Of a DNA stretch of 64,000 nt, positions 46,001 through 59,504 are shown piece after piece. The notes below the pieces were generated by a model. It had not been told where the DNA came from. It saw only the letters and a list, made by a program, of their open reading frames with translations, and searched no databases. Each line of letters opens with the position of its first letter. Positions within the stretch are counted from its first letter, which is position 1. The position numbers and the translations under genes were made by a program. The stretch is from Litoditis marina (taxonomy: Eukaryota; Nematoda; Chromadorea; Rhabditida; Rhabditidae): the NCBI GenBank assembly GCA_964036275.1, contig OZ038433.1, positions 49,426,605 to 49,490,604 of the forward strand, in the 5' to 3' direction.

Positions 46001-49000
46001 TTCCCCGTTCAAATCGTACATGAAGCAAGAACTTGAGAGAACACCATGTGATACAATTGTGTCAAATAGATGAATGCGTTTAATAATTATTTTAAATAAT
46101 GAGAATATTCGATTTGCTATCTTCAGTCGTTGGTTGTTTCATTCATGTTTTATTATTGTTTCTCGTGTCTCTTTTCTACGCCCGTCCTCTTTTCAGCCGC
46201 CAACTTTGCCATTCAAAAGGGAGTTCAGGCGTCGCGAAGTCGTGTAGAATGGTTTGATCACAACGATGTGGAAGATCTGGAGAGACTGTTAAAGGAACAG
46301 CAGCAACGCGATCTCAAGGTGGGTCAACTATAATGTTAGTTGCACATTCACGTGAAACATGTCACACACAGCGGAACTCAGAAACGTGCAATGACAGAGG
46401 CACGATGACTCATTAGAATGCAAACTTTACGTGACTATTCAATTTAGTTATAGTATATTACAATTAGAGGGCTATGTAGAGTTATAATTGAGTCCCCCCC
46501 CCCCCCACGCACTCACTTTACTCCACTTTGAATAGCTTTGATAAATAGGGGGAGGGGTGTTCAGCTACTACATGAAAACATGTTGGATTGAGATCGAACA
46601 ACATACGGTAACAGTGTGTTTACCTCAGGTAACAGTGTCTGGTAGAACGGTTTGAAATTGTAATAATTGAGTATAGGAATTGAATGTTTTTCAAATGAGA
46701 TATACAGAAACATTTATCTGTTTTTAGGATCCGAAAAAGGCGGCCACCGTTCGGCGATTCATCGTAGTGGAGGGCCTCTATGCCAACACGGCTGACCTCT
46801 GCCCCCTGCCGAAGATCATGGAACTCAAATGGAAGTACAAGGTGATTTGTGTGGTTTGCTCTGTCGCACAAACTGGGTTTCTCTTTTTTGAAGAGAACCG
46901 CAATTTGAAATGAGTGAACTCAATTTTGCCTCAATGATGGCCGATTTCCGCTAAGTTTGGCTGTAAATGACCTTTTTGGTTTATTAGTTTGTGTCTCTTT
47001 CTTTGCATCTGGCAACATCACAGTGCGGGCGTAGAATTGTGATTGTGGGCACAGATGAAACATGGATTGATTGATTGTATTGCACCAAAATGTTTTTTTG
47101 TAGTTTCTGGATTGGTTATTTGTTGGTACCAGGAATAAGTCATTCAAAATTAAAAGTCATTAAAGTAAAAGTCATTCAAAAGTAAAAGTCATTAATTCAT
47201 TTTTAGTCAGGATTTGAAAATTACAAAATTTTCGAAAACTTTATTTTTGATTCTCAACTGTTTCCGTACTTAATGACTTTTACTTTAATGACTTTTTATT
47301 TTGAATGACTTATTCTGGTTGCCTTATTTGTTAACTTTTTTGTTTAAGGTCCGCGTGTTCATCGACGAGAGCTGGTCTTTCGGTGTGATTGGAAAAACTG
47401 GTAGAGGTTGGTTCGAATGATATTAATAGTGCCAGTCGGTAACGTAGCCTGTTCATTAGTGTCAAAATAGTGGTCTTTTTTCTAATTTGTCGGACGAAAA
47501 TTGAACCAATGTGGGAGGCGTATGATGTATGCTCACAAACTAATTAAATATCAATTTCAAGCTGGAAAAGAACAAGTGATCACAACATTTATTAATAATT
47601 ATCACCTACTACCCTGATTTGTATGTACACGAAACAATATGTAAATGTATGTACACGAACATGCCAATATGACATGAAATTCACCGGTAATTTGTACTTG
47701 CAAAGAGGTTATCAATGGAAAAAGATGAGATATGTAGCTATCACGACGAGATATGTGCGTAGAGAAGCGGTAGCGGTTACGGGTTCTTCCGTCTCATCGC
47801 GGAACATCGACATAAGGGGATTCATTGGGGGGTTGATGTTCGGATAGCTGAGTCGCTCTCCGTAGGTGGACAGAAGGTCCAGAATCACCCCGTTGGTCCA
47901 GCCGAAACCGGCCTGCAATTAGACATGATTATGAATTGAGAGGAGCATTCAAAGTAGCTCTGGATTTGTTTTCATACACAGGATTGTGTGATAATTCTAC
48001 AACAGTAACCCTCGTTTTTCGGATCCAAATGTGTGAAATATTACGATTTCGCATGAAAAGAAGTTAGCTTTGGAGCATGGTGGGCGCTCACGAGCGGCGG
48101 TCTTGGAGTTTAAGTGTTGTTTTTGGGCCTGCGCGAGTCTCAGATTCTACTTTACGGTGCATGCGTGAATCAGTGAAATCAGGTTCAGGATGATGTGAAG
48201 ACGGATCAAAGAACATTTTAGTTGAACTACAATTTTTCTTTGGTACTGTGATCGCTAATGGGTCGCCAGCTTGTCGCACAGAATTTGTGTAGTACGAAGC
48301 ATGTGTGCTTTCGTAGACCAACCTGTACAGCGTACTCGCCCCCGTCTCCAGTGCGGGGCTTTGATGCGACCACATTGTACTTCTCCCACATGATACTATC
48401 CCGTTGGAACACTCGATGGTTGGAAAGAACCCACTTCTCGGCCAGGTGGAACGCCTTCTGTTGCATTCTGAACGCCAATCGTTGTAATAGAATTATGTGA
48501 CAACCATCCATTGAAACAGCCATGACGGATTTCGAGGTACGATGGGACTGTGTGACTATGACATTATCGTTTACACTAGTCACTGACTAAATTACTTGCT
48601 TCAAGTTTACTTCATTTTTTACATCCAGAGACACACGTTTTACGGAAATAACACCGAAGAATCGTCTTGTTGCAGTCCACTTCGGGCTGTTGAATAGTGT
48701 AGTCTACCCACCTTGGATTGGAAGATTTTCTTAGGCCTTCTATCATCATGTGATTCAGTGGACTCCAACCATTGGGAAAGTCCCATTGTTGCTCACTGTC
48801 CGTTTTCAAGCTGTAAATGTATTGAGTCAAAAGTTGATTTCAGTTCGTGCGTTCTGTAGATTCACGAAATTAGAGAGGGCTCGCACCCCTGCACTCTCCT
48901 TGCAAGCATATTCTTTTCGTGCTGTAACCGGAAAAAAAGGTTGCAGGCTTTTAAGCTTTGTGGTCGAATTTTCACTGAAAATTATTCCGGAACGAACATC

Positions 49001-52000
49001 ATGATTTCCATAATTTTCTCTATTTCTACGTGTTGTAGTAGAATTGTAAACCACTTGGTCGTACCTAGTCGGTATGCCTCCCTTGAACTGGAATACTCCC
49101 ATGTCTTCCATTTGGTTGTAAAGATCGTCGGACAGGCTGGTGCTGAGTGGATCGTAGCACTGTGTGAACAACGGCACCGCCATCGAAGGGTAGAAGTTCA
49201 GATTGTGACTGCCCGTACGCAGGTTGAAGTCGTACCTGGAATATGCTATCCCATGTTTCCGTTTTGACGGCCCCCCCCCCCCCCCCTTCAATCAGTTCCT
49301 ACATGTTTCGATATCGTGGGATATAGTTGACGGTTCCATTTTTTTAAACATGAGAGTGTTGAATACCAGACTCAGTTTAACGTTCTATCTTTGCAGGAAG
49401 CTTAATTAATAACAGTTTTTTGATTGTGCTCATGTTGCGACAATTTTGCTGGGATTTCTTCCAGCTCATTGCGAGTGTTGTGGTGAAATCCGCTCATTCT
49501 GTTTATACTCACCATCCGCGAGCGTTCGGGACGTAGAAGACTTGTTTGAACGTTCGCCGGAACGAAATGTAGTCACTGTGCCAACTTTTTGCCTTGTGTG
49601 TGTTGCCTGCAAAGAACTATTTTAGTAAGAAGTATTTTTGTTTAACCTGATCTCAGTCGAATCATTCATATTCAACATCTGGCAACTAACCTATTTCCGC
49701 GTGTAGATGCGTGATTATGTGTAGATTGTAGCATAGGAAAGCATTCAGATCGACGGGTAGTATATCTGTTGTTTCTATTGTGGTCAGATCCGTGTCATCT
49801 CGCATCCATCTGAATAGTGAATGAGTTAAACATAACAACGGCAGCTCTATATGTGGCTGGTGTCTGCTATACAAAGTTGTGGACAAGGTTTTAAGAGTCA
49901 TCTATACCATATCTGGGTAATTGGTATTGTTGTAAAGTACTATTTCAATATTTATTGTTCTATTATTCGGTCGATGATCTTTAAAGATTTGGTTTGATTC
50001 TCGCTGTAAATTACGATAATCAACCTGGTGCTGAAATCCCAGCCAGATTCGGCTGCACTGGCTAAATTCTGGAAAAACTTCTGCTTTCCATCAATGGAGG
50101 GGATTGTCTGAGCGGATGTCATGTCCTCGCGATAGGATTCTGGTCTGAAACATTGAACCGATGTCTGCTGCTGCACGACAGAAAAAATTTTCGATCGAAA
50201 GTTCGCTCGTGTGCTCCTTCTACTCGAGAAGTTTGATTTTCAAGAAGTGCAAACGGATATTATATTATGGTAAAGTGGTTAGCTTTTAGCAGTGTATTTA
50301 CCATGAAGAATGAGTAGGTAAGTAGAGTGTAGTTCTAACACGAACATACCGTGGTGTGGTCAGTTTGGTTCGGTATTGGAAGACGGTGTGAGTCTGGTCG
50401 TTTTGCGTCACATTGATTGTGCGATTGTTCTTCCAGAACTCAGTCTCCTTCTCTATGATGGGCAGCATTTCTCTGATGAACTCGACGTCCTTGGTCTGCT
50501 GATAGTAGTCGTAGACCATGGGTGCAAACATGGGGGGTTGAGAGCGCTGTAACGAGTCATTTATGATAATAGGGCTCAAGACTGGCTATATTCATGTTTT
50601 AACGTGGTGGAACTTGTGTGTATTTTGAAGGTCTCTCATGTCACTTGTTATTATACTCGACCTCGGTAGTTTGCCTTTCACATACCTTGAGATAGTAGAC
50701 TCTACCGCCGTTTGGTATGAATCCGTAGGTCACAATCATGTGGGCGAAGTTGCGTATCATGCCGCGTACTGTGTCTCGCATTCCGGATACCTGAATTGCT
50801 TAAAATCTTCTTTTTGTTATGGGTACATTTTGGGCGAATTCGCGAGTAATGGGCTTCTGTTTATACAAGTGAAACATCTAGTTGAACAGAAAGTTCAAGT
50901 GATCATCAAATATTGGGAATATGTTGCGGTAGAATCACAATGAGATCTTATAATTTAAATTGATATCCTAGTTTGGCCTAGTGAGTTATTTTCTGACTGA
51001 TTGGTTTGATAACAGGTTACTCTCAGTAAACAACATACCAGTAGGCCTTTCATAATCCAGTATGCGTCCCAGTAGTAAAATTCGCGAAATCGACCGCCGG
51101 GGATGATAAATGGATGCGGTACATAGATGAGAGAATATCGCTGCGGATCCTGGTCCACTTTGGGATCTACCTGCAAAGAGTTCTATGTTGTGTTTCTGAT
51201 CTATTTAAGAACATAATGAAACATTCAGTTGGTCGGAACCTGCAACTGTTTTAGAACTACGTTCGTTTGGAATCAAAGTTGTATGTGATCCCTGTTTTGT
51301 TTTGTGGTAATGAGAGGCGCAATGCTGTCCATAGTATTTTATTGGTATCGCTCTGTCAGGCAGAGAGTTGTCGTTGGAAATTGTACCTTGATCTCGTGGT
51401 CACCCCATCTGGTCACAATGTTGTATGACGGATGTGCCCTCTTGTTGCACTCTGACTGATCTGGGTAGCACCCCGGTGTCACTTACACACACCAATGAAG
51501 TGTTACTATTCGTTGAAAAAACATCCTTTCGCAGATTTAAACATGTGAAATCAAGTATTTCCTGCGAAAAAAACTTTTTGTCGATTCTGGTTTGAAGAGA
51601 ACGTGCTTTTTGAACTTTTATAGCTATTTGGACAACTTTATCACGGTGTGGTTACTTACTTGTCGACACAGATCTTTCCAAATTCCGTGAAGATGAAGGC
51701 CGAACGTGCGTAGGGTGGGGTCTTCGATGGCCGAAATTCGGGTGGGAGTGGCGGTCCAGTCACTTATGTTGCATCTGAATTCAACGGCATAGGGTTGTAT
51801 ATCAAGTTCATCTTGTCGTGTCTTGGAAAGAATTGAGTTTTACAAGTTTGGAGTTGAATTCGGAAAAGTACGAGTTTTCGAGTATAGCTCCGAAACACGT
51901 CATCGTTTTGTGGGTTACAGATCATGAAACTTTGCTGACAACGATTAGTGGGATAGCTTTAAAAATGAATTTTAAACTAAAAATTATTTTAAAAAACTTT

Positions 52001-55000
52001 CAAAAATTGTAGAGTGTTAAATATTAGTTTTCTGTACTTGGACAGCTGTTGGAACAAAACATGTGAGTTACGTCATTCATGTCAAGCGACATTAATGCAT
52101 TTTGGAGCAATCAATAATCAGTCTACATGTTTCAAGTATACAACAAGTTTTTGTGGTAGTTCTATATGTTCATGACACATGCATATAGACCACCGGGATA
52201 GACTATCGATTGGCACGTCTAAACTGTAAAGTTCTATCGTAAGTGATTGAATGATGTCGTAAAATCTGTACTAGACGCAACTGGTATGATACATTGGTAT
52301 ACATTTCTGACCTTTTCAAATCTCCGTTTTCGTCGTCAAAGTGTTCATCAATGAACTGTTTTACTTCTTCCCGGGTCAATTCGGTAACGGGCTGGGGGAA
52401 TCTGAAAACAGTGAAAGATAGTTCAGCATATTCATAATGGGAAGAATTGCACGTTTGAGATGATTGGACTTGTGTGTGATGCGTCGAATTAAAAAAAATA
52501 TTGTCCCAACTGAAAAAACGATCAAATGTTGCAGGGGTTTAATAAAGGTGGTTGCGTTGTTCCATGCGAGGAGATAAGCCCGCTGGGATCGCTTTTGATT
52601 CATGTTTCGCTCGTTCAATGAGTGTGATTTTATATTTCCTTGTAAGAAGATAAGCCCACTGTGAACACTTTCGATTTATGTTGCTCACCTCTTCTTGAAC
52701 TGGTCCATTATCATTGGCCCGGTTCGATTCTCCTTCATAGATCGATCTACGAATGTCTTGGAATCGGCGTGCAATCGGGTGGCCATAACGGCTTCTAGCA
52801 GACGACCTCCACAATAGATCATGTACCTGAAAGAGATAGTTGGTGGGATTGGTGAATCATTCAAAAAAACCGTATCTTGTCTTGTTCTCTAAAAAGGTGT
52901 ATGAAAAAGTTACGTTATATTGCTGAGAAAAACTTATGGTATATTGCTGAACCAACTCTCGACAACCCACTTTTCCGTTTCACAAATAGGGTTTACATTT
53001 GAAAGTTAGAGGAATTTCATGTTGGAAGGAATAAAGTTGTCAATAATTTACCTGCCAGGGGCGTTGGATATATCACAGGCGAGTGTTCCGTTGGCCTCAA
53101 TTTCCTCCGGGCTCCAAAGGCTGGTCCGAGTCTTGGCCTCATTCACGGCCATATGGTCCGGTGTGGGGAAGTCGCTGATGTCGAACTGAAATTGGGGCCA
53201 CATATGCGAATCTCCATTTTTTTGTAACTGTTTGCGGCCCATTTTCCGGCGAGAAACTAATTGTTTGGTTGAGAATGGGGCAACTTATTGTAAAAATATT
53301 AGATTCGGAATCATTTTCTCGCAATATTTCAGGGCGAAATACTTCCAGTTAGCAGATTTTGTATAGTTTTAGTTGGATGTATCCTAGCTAGACTGAACTG
53401 CATTCATGTTTGGACGTAATGAACAAGCGACAGATTTTGTTTAGCTCAGCATAGACGACGACATTTAGCGTTTTTCCAATTCAGTTTGGCTATGTCAGTT
53501 GGATTTAAATTAGTGGAGTGTGCGGAACGTTTGAATTTACCCACCTTATCCGATCTGTTCTCATCTCGATCCACCGTCGGTATTTCACTAGGATTTACGG
53601 GGGCAGAGGTGGGTGGTACCCATACTAAATGGCGGTTGGGTAGACATTCAATTGGTAATAAATAGATGGTGGTTATCAGAAAATAACTGTGTATCCTCAT
53701 CTGAAATATTGAGTAATCAGGCAATGATATCTGTCAAACATGGAGATAGTTTGAGACGTTCAAAACAAAATGAATTCATGTTGAAATGAAAAGTATTGGT
53801 GAAATTATTACATCTGACATATCTTCATCATTGAGGTAGTGAAGGATAGAGTATAATCTGGCACGTTCGTTGGTGAATCTTGTAATCGACTTGTTTTATG
53901 GAATTCAAAATTGGGTAAACATTTCGGGAGCTGGTTTGGGTCTGGTTACACCACGTGGCTGTGAAGTCACAACAAGGAACTAAATGTCATATGACCTTGT
54001 TTCAGTTATCTTAATTTTGTACTGACAAGATTTTGGTATTCATACTCAACTGAATGTTTTCGGTATGAAAGGATAAAAATAAAGTGAGCAAAACGAACAG
54101 AAAGACAAAATTTAGAGCGGTGGTCTCATTATTTTTTGCGCTGGTAAAGAAAATGATAGTTTTTGACAGGTGACAGCGTAGTGTGGTTCTTCTTTCAATG
54201 CCAGATAATTCGAATGTGACAAAAAGAGTTTGTTCCAACAGTGACATTAGTGAAAATATCTGATAACACAAAGATCAAACGATAACGATATAGTACATAT
54301 TACAATATACGAGGTGTGTAACCGTGTTGTTATTATTGTATAGCGTATGGTTGTTTCTCAAACTAACCATTGAGAACTACTTGACGAACCGAAGAAAACA
54401 TATGGTCGTATTGAAGGAACTTGCGAAACAATGCAAAACAGTTCGAAACAAACAAGTTCTAATGAATCGTTACCCAACTTTGCTCAACTTCAAAATGAGA
54501 CAGGGAGGGTGCAATATAGTGGTATAGTAATATAACAACGTATTGTTTGGCGAATCTCACTTTACTTGCGAAATGCTCCCGTTGGTGGATCTTTAGAAAT
54601 GAAGTGAGGAATTACGGAAGGCTAATATTTAGTTCGGAAACAAAAAAACTTCGATCTCGGAAAGCAACAGGTTAATTTAAAACAGTGAGGAAAACAGTGA
54701 ATCTGCAATAAATGGGAGTTGATGATCTCTGGGATATTGGGAGAGATGTGGTCTGAGCTCATAACTGCTCCCCTTTTAAAGAAGAGACAAGTCACGTTGC
54801 TGTGTAACTGACGTCATTGCAACATGTGACCCTGGAGGACCCCCGAAGGAAAGGCGGTGTCTAGTTCATCTCAATCAGTCAAAGTGTATGATATCTGTGG
54901 GCTCAAAGAAGTTGAGCGCAGACAGCCGTGTGAATATACCCTGGCTAACTTTTTTTGCGATTATTCTGCACAAAATGTGAACCGAGATCGACTGATGACT

Positions 55001-58000
55001 ATAAAACAGAATAATCTGACACTTGGCTGAATAGCCGGGCAAACCGTGAAAAAGGGTCCGTATAACGTGAAATTATGGATTTTTTTCAAGAGTGGGTTGT
55101 TCTATGAAGAACAGTCACACCTTGTTGGTGTGTGCGTGTGAAACCGAATGACGTTCGGAACAGTCGCGTGTCTGTGCATTGTCGAGAAAGTGTCAAATGT
55201 CGCGTTCTCCTGCGCTTTGAGACATCCCCGCCGAAAAGAGTTTGTCAGCTGTGGGAAAAGTGGCACGCGGAGAGACTTTTTTGACACGGAGGGACATTTT
55301 TGACGGAGGGTTGCGAGTGAGAAGGGAAACCATTGGATTAGAAATAGAAAGGATTGAGGAAATGGAAAATATAAAAGTATATGAAAAGAGTAAGAAGAAT
55401 TGTAGCGTATTTCGCGATATGTTGGATACATACAGTATGATTTGGAAACTGTCGGGTACATGTAGACATGGGAAGGTTGTAAAAGTTCAAAGAAATGTTT
55501 AAATTTTTGTTTTCCTTCGTTGTCAGAAAGTGTTTATTTGTTTAGGTTCGAATAGAATGTGTTGTTGATAGGATATAACGCACTGCCATCATACGCGCCA
55601 CATCCGGGCGCAAACCAACTGGAATAGAGTACGCACGGCAGAAACCGGTTATTTCCACTGCTGACTATCAAAATCACACCACGAACAGATCAGAGATACA
55701 CATAACAAACATGATAGATGAGATATAATATAGACGATGTCTATATCACAGGCTGTTGTACTTTGATCCTTGTTGTAGTTTGACATTCGCACACGTAATC
55801 ACGTGAAACGCAGCGAGAGATCAAGCTAAAAACACAGAAAAACATTTATGTGACTTCTTCGCAGAATGTTCTGGTACACTTGCTCTTGTCTGTTTCGGAA
55901 GAGTTATGTAGGTGACATTGTAGCTGACATGCGGATCCTCTAAAATTAACATCGTTATACGCTTGGTATTTTTATTACTGTTTTTTTAAATTAATATGTA
56001 TTTTGCAGGAGTGACGGAGCACTACGGTGTTCCTATCGAGGACGTAGACATGGTGATGGGCTCGTTGGAGAACGCGGTCGCCTCCACCGGCGGATTCTGT
56101 GTCGGAAGGTCGTACGTCGTCGGACATCAGAGACTGTCCGGTAAGATCCAAGATCAATTCCATCGCATTCTGGTTTTTTCTGAAATATTCTACTTCAACA
56201 GATCTATTTCAGCCCCATCTCCTTTTGGGGATAGGAGTGATTAGGAAAACCTAGAAAGAGATGAATTGATCTTTAATCTTTGATCTTAGTCCTATTTTCC
56301 ACTGTTCACTTTCTCGCTTCCTTTCTCTGTTCTCACGTTTCTCTCACTTTTAAATCTATACGTTTATCTCATGCTTTCATATGCGTAGAGAGTGGTATCA
56401 GGCTCATCTCTGTCTGAGTGCCTGTGCCTGATTCCACTCTCTACGCATGTGAAAGCGTAAAAGGAACGTCATACTTCGTGAGATATAATTGTTGTGTACT
56501 GTCTGTAGGCTTTTTGGCCGCTATTCGGAAATCTGCGTCTTTAATTTACAGTTGCAAGTTATAACTTTGAGCGGTAAACATGATGTTTATTAAAATAGTT
56601 GTGTTTGTTGTGGTTGTTTTTGTTTATTTCTCGTTTGGGTCAATTCTTTCAACTTCCTGCTTGACCAGGTCTCGGCTACTGTTTCTCTGCGTCCCTGCCT
56701 CCCCTTCTGGCGACTGCTGCCAGCGAGGCATTGAAAGTTATCGAGGAGCAGCCGGACAGGGTACGTAATACGAAATAGATGATTATCGATTGGTCTTGAG
56801 AAGTAAATCACAAAAGTAACGGATCACAAAAGTAGTCATGACTCATGAAGTAACCGATGTCAAAAGTAACCGTCGTTCATGAAAGTTTCCGAAGAGGATA
56901 TGACATAGGCCGTTATCGGGCAACACTATACCGTATGTTCAAGATTGGATTACGTTTTTTTTCTCACTAGGGTTCGTGAACTTTTTATAAAACTTGTTTT
57001 GGCCTCAAAGACATTAGCAGAGCAGAAGGTCTAAAACAATTTGTGCCACGTTGACTCGTAATTATCGTCCATCCTTTTTTATGGATTATTTCGCGTTCAG
57101 GTGGAAAGACTCGGTCACTTTGCTGTTTTGGCGCACAAGGGATTGACGAAGGCATTTGAGGTAACTTTTCCCCTACTCGATTTCTGATTTCTTCCCTGTT
57201 TTATAACGTTCCTTCAACATGAACGTAACGTATAAACTCGAGAATATTAAGAGATCATAGAAGAAAGAAAGACTTTGGTGAATAAACAGAGCTGCCAGCT
57301 CATTCGGTTGGTCACACCTTATGTGCGGTCTTTTGTATCAGAAACTGTAGCCTCTGAGATCACGCAATCCAGTAAAGTTGTCCAAACAGTAAAAAACTCG
57401 AAAAAAAAAAATGAAAAGAAGAAAGTCATTTGTTTCAGGGAACTCGCTTCTTGTTGCGCGGTGTGGAGATGAGTCCTATGAAGCAGATTGGCTTCGACGG
57501 GGAGCTGGATGAGGCCAATAGAGAGCTGGACCGACTCGTCGACACGGTATGAATCTAGGTTATAGGTCATTGGTGAATTATCCATACACCAGTGAAGTTG
57601 TACGAATTGCCACAAAAAAAATCTTAAAATGAGCTACTTTTTTTTGGAAAACGGCCAACTCATAACTAGGCGGCAGTTTTTGAAAATTTCCTGGAGAGCA
57701 CCTATGACTACAATCTTGTCGGCACGCATGTTATACACTATCTTGCCGACTATCAGTAGGGTATGGGAGATCAGCTTTATGTTCGCAATTAGCGAGACAA
57801 CCATCGTAAAAGCAATTATAGGAGAGCGAGCCTGAACAGCGAACATAAAGCTCAACTTGGAAACATAACGCGGTACTAGAAAACATAACGCGGCATTGCC
57901 AACAGTTTTTAGGCTTGGTTATCAGTGAAGTTATGGGAAATATTTCAACCTGCCCAGATCAGTTCAAACTGTAAGGGAAGAAAACCAGATATGCTGTTTG

Positions 58001-59504
58001 AATTAACTATTCGTCACATTTACTGTAGTTCGCCTAATGAAAAGGCTTAGGCTTAGGTAAGCCATGGTTCCTAGAATAGGTCGTTCAACCTTAAGTCACT
58101 GGCTCGTTGCGCCTCAGGTTACTTGCTCGTTGCAGTTTGAGGCGAAATTATGAGGGTGAAATTTAGATTACCGACATCCGACATGTGTTTTATATTATAT
58201 GATTCTAATGGTTACCATTTTTTGTGAACTTGTATCCAAACATAAATAACCTGACACCATAAATGGCATTAGATATGTCAACTGAGTAAATTCTCTCATA
58301 ATGTATGAAACTCTACCGCCCTGTGTTCTAAACTATTATAAACTTTTGCGTAGTGTTCTCTCTAACCGCTTTATGTTCTCTCTAACCGCGTTATGTTCTC
58401 TCTGACCGCGTTATGTTCTCTCTGACCGCGTTATGTTCGCAATTAAGAGAGAGTTAGGCGACATGTTCGCGAGCGAGCCATCTAGGGGCCGAACATGTAG
58501 CAGCAGACCCGTAGGGTATAGGCAAAACATACCACTTCCTGATACACTTTCTCTCCTCTATTTTTCTATTTGTATTACCCTCTCTGAGCTTTTCCTTATT
58601 AGCTTGGAATAGAATAGAATTTTTATTGACACCAAACATTCAAAACAACTGTAGTGATATAGAAAAGACAGCGATAGAGCCCAGAACATGCCCAACGCCA
58701 AAGAATAGGCAAAAAGGGTTTTCCAGTCAATGTTGAAGTGTTTTGTTGTATTCTGCCATTTTTTGTTTCATGCAGTTGCCTAAACACCAAAACACTGGGT
58801 CATGTTTAAAATGTTTGTTTACTTCCAACTCTTGTTCATCTCCTTTTTTTAAACACTTGTTTTCATAATACAAATTTAGTTGTTCGATGATTTCTCGATC
58901 ATGCTGACGCGTGCCAGATATTTGGAGTCGGAGGAGATGTTCCCGGTCCTGCCGAGGTGAGTTCAGGGGTTTCAAACATTTCCCATCGATGTTGTCCGAA
59001 TAGCAGGGAAATACTCAAACATGGACTGCTTTATCGGGTAAAGTTGTGTATTATAGATGAAAAATGATGCATTTTCACATACTTAAATAAAGAAACGAAA
59101 TTTTTCCGATAGTATATTCACACTTTACTGATGTATGATCGGGTTTGGTTTTCTGTAATGGTTACCTCGGCGCTTTTCATTGTATACGCCCATAAAGTGA
59201 CTTTTGATGATCTTCTGATGATTTCGGAAATGTGTTGTCCATCCAGCAACTTCTTAACGCTCCCAACCCTCGTATTTAAATTGTACGTTATACTGCAGGT
59301 TATGCTGATCCGCTTTGAGAGGCGGCTGATCGTGTGTGAAAAATGCGTGAAAATCAAAATATGTACTGGCCGAGTACAGTTTATGTAGAAGATGTATTGA
59401 ATATCGTTGTTTCTAGCGCACGTCTGATGGTTCAATCCGAGCTGACTGAAGAGGAATTGAACCGCACCATCGACGCTATTTCGCAGACGGTTCGAAAGGC
59501 ATGA
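43070..59504 (+). CDS. sptl-1: Serine palmitoyltransferase subunit 1 (SPTLC1/LCB1)
   Basis: Non-catalytic partner of the PLP enzyme that condenses serine and palmitoyl-CoA, the first step of sphingolipid synthesis, in the ER membrane (family knowledge). Exons: 43070-43102, 43373-43483, 43823-43917, 44330-44423, 44812-44918, 45115-45221, 46197-46318, 46728-46841, 47349-47406, 56009-56140, 56669-56760, 57101-57160, 57439-57546, 58880-58956 and 59417-59504; in phase, 465 residues (human 473). A single membrane segment lies at about 12-32. [19 protein letters not shown] (120-138) includes Cys126, matching the human residue altered in hereditary neuropathy. [20 protein letters not shown] and FIVVEGLY follow. 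[13 protein letters not shown] has Asn302 where the catalytic subunit has the PLP lysine, as expected for subunit 1. Intron 9 (47407-56008) contains the trehalase gene on the other strand. Confidence 0.96.
46494..46506 (+). repeat. Poly-C tract (13)
   Basis: Run of C in sptl-1 intron 7. Confidence 0.95.
47588..47593 (-). terminator. Candidate poly(A) signal of trehalase
   Basis: AATAAA on the minus strand, about 120 bases past the trehalase stop codon. Confidence 0.45.
47712..53700 (-). CDS. tre: Trehalase (GH37), secreted, probably membrane-anchored; nested in sptl-1 intron 9
   Basis: Hydrolyses trehalose to two glucoses. Minus-strand exons: 53700-53545, 53185-53052, 52826-52689, 52401-52312, 51774-51660, 51455-51387, 51170-51039, 50790-50686, 50546-50350, 50144-50025, 49809-49691, 49606-49513, 49235-49065, 48810-48712, 48467-48323 and 47912-47712; 694 residues. 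A signal peptide lies at about 1-20. Trehalase signature 1 ([15 protein letters not shown]) is at 258-272, and [16 protein letters not shown] follows. Catalytic acid Asp415 is in SGWDFSTR, signature 2 is QWDFPNGW (555-562), catalytic base Glu608 is in EKYN, and DGGEY precedes GFGWTNGV. The last 17 residues are hydrophobic, fitting a GPI signal or membrane tail as in mammalian trehalase. The ATG directly follows ATTTCAG. Exon 6 (23 codons before VDPKVDQ) has a weak acceptor and may be mis-set. Confidence 0.95.
49271..49286 (+). repeat. Poly-C tract (16)
   Basis: Run of C (G on the trehalase coding strand) in trehalase intron 12, about 35 bases from exon 13. Confidence 0.95.
53701..56008. other. 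Rest of sptl-1 intron 9, upstream of trehalase
   Basis: No exon was recognised on either strand. As the upstream region of the nested trehalase gene it should carry that gene's promoter; no specific site can be assigned. A family B end (TTGTAGTTTGA) occurs near 55772. Confidence 0.5.
56373..56456. repeat. Hairpin with 31-bp arms in sptl-1 intron 10
   Basis: 56373-56403 and 56426-56456 are inverted repeats with two mismatches; the core is GCGTAGAGAGTGG. The loop is 22 bases. Confidence 0.9.
57772..57850. repeat. Small inverted-repeat element in sptl-1 intron 13
   Basis: AGCTTTATGTTCGC at the left and GCGAACATAAAGCT at the right are exact inverted repeats enclosing about 50 bases. Confidence 0.75.
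58354..58433. repeat. 20-bp unit repeated four times
   Basis: GTTCTCTCTRACCGCGTTAT units (the first has CTTTAT) start at 58354, 58374, 58394 and 58414, in sptl-1 intron 13. The next bases, GTTCGCAATTA, match the element at 57772-57850. Confidence 0.9.

Noticed and set aside
57634..57855. 73-codon hydrophobic minus-strand frame ([18 protein letters not shown])
   Set aside because: It overlaps a repeat element, lies in an sptl-1 intron and has no splice or motif support.
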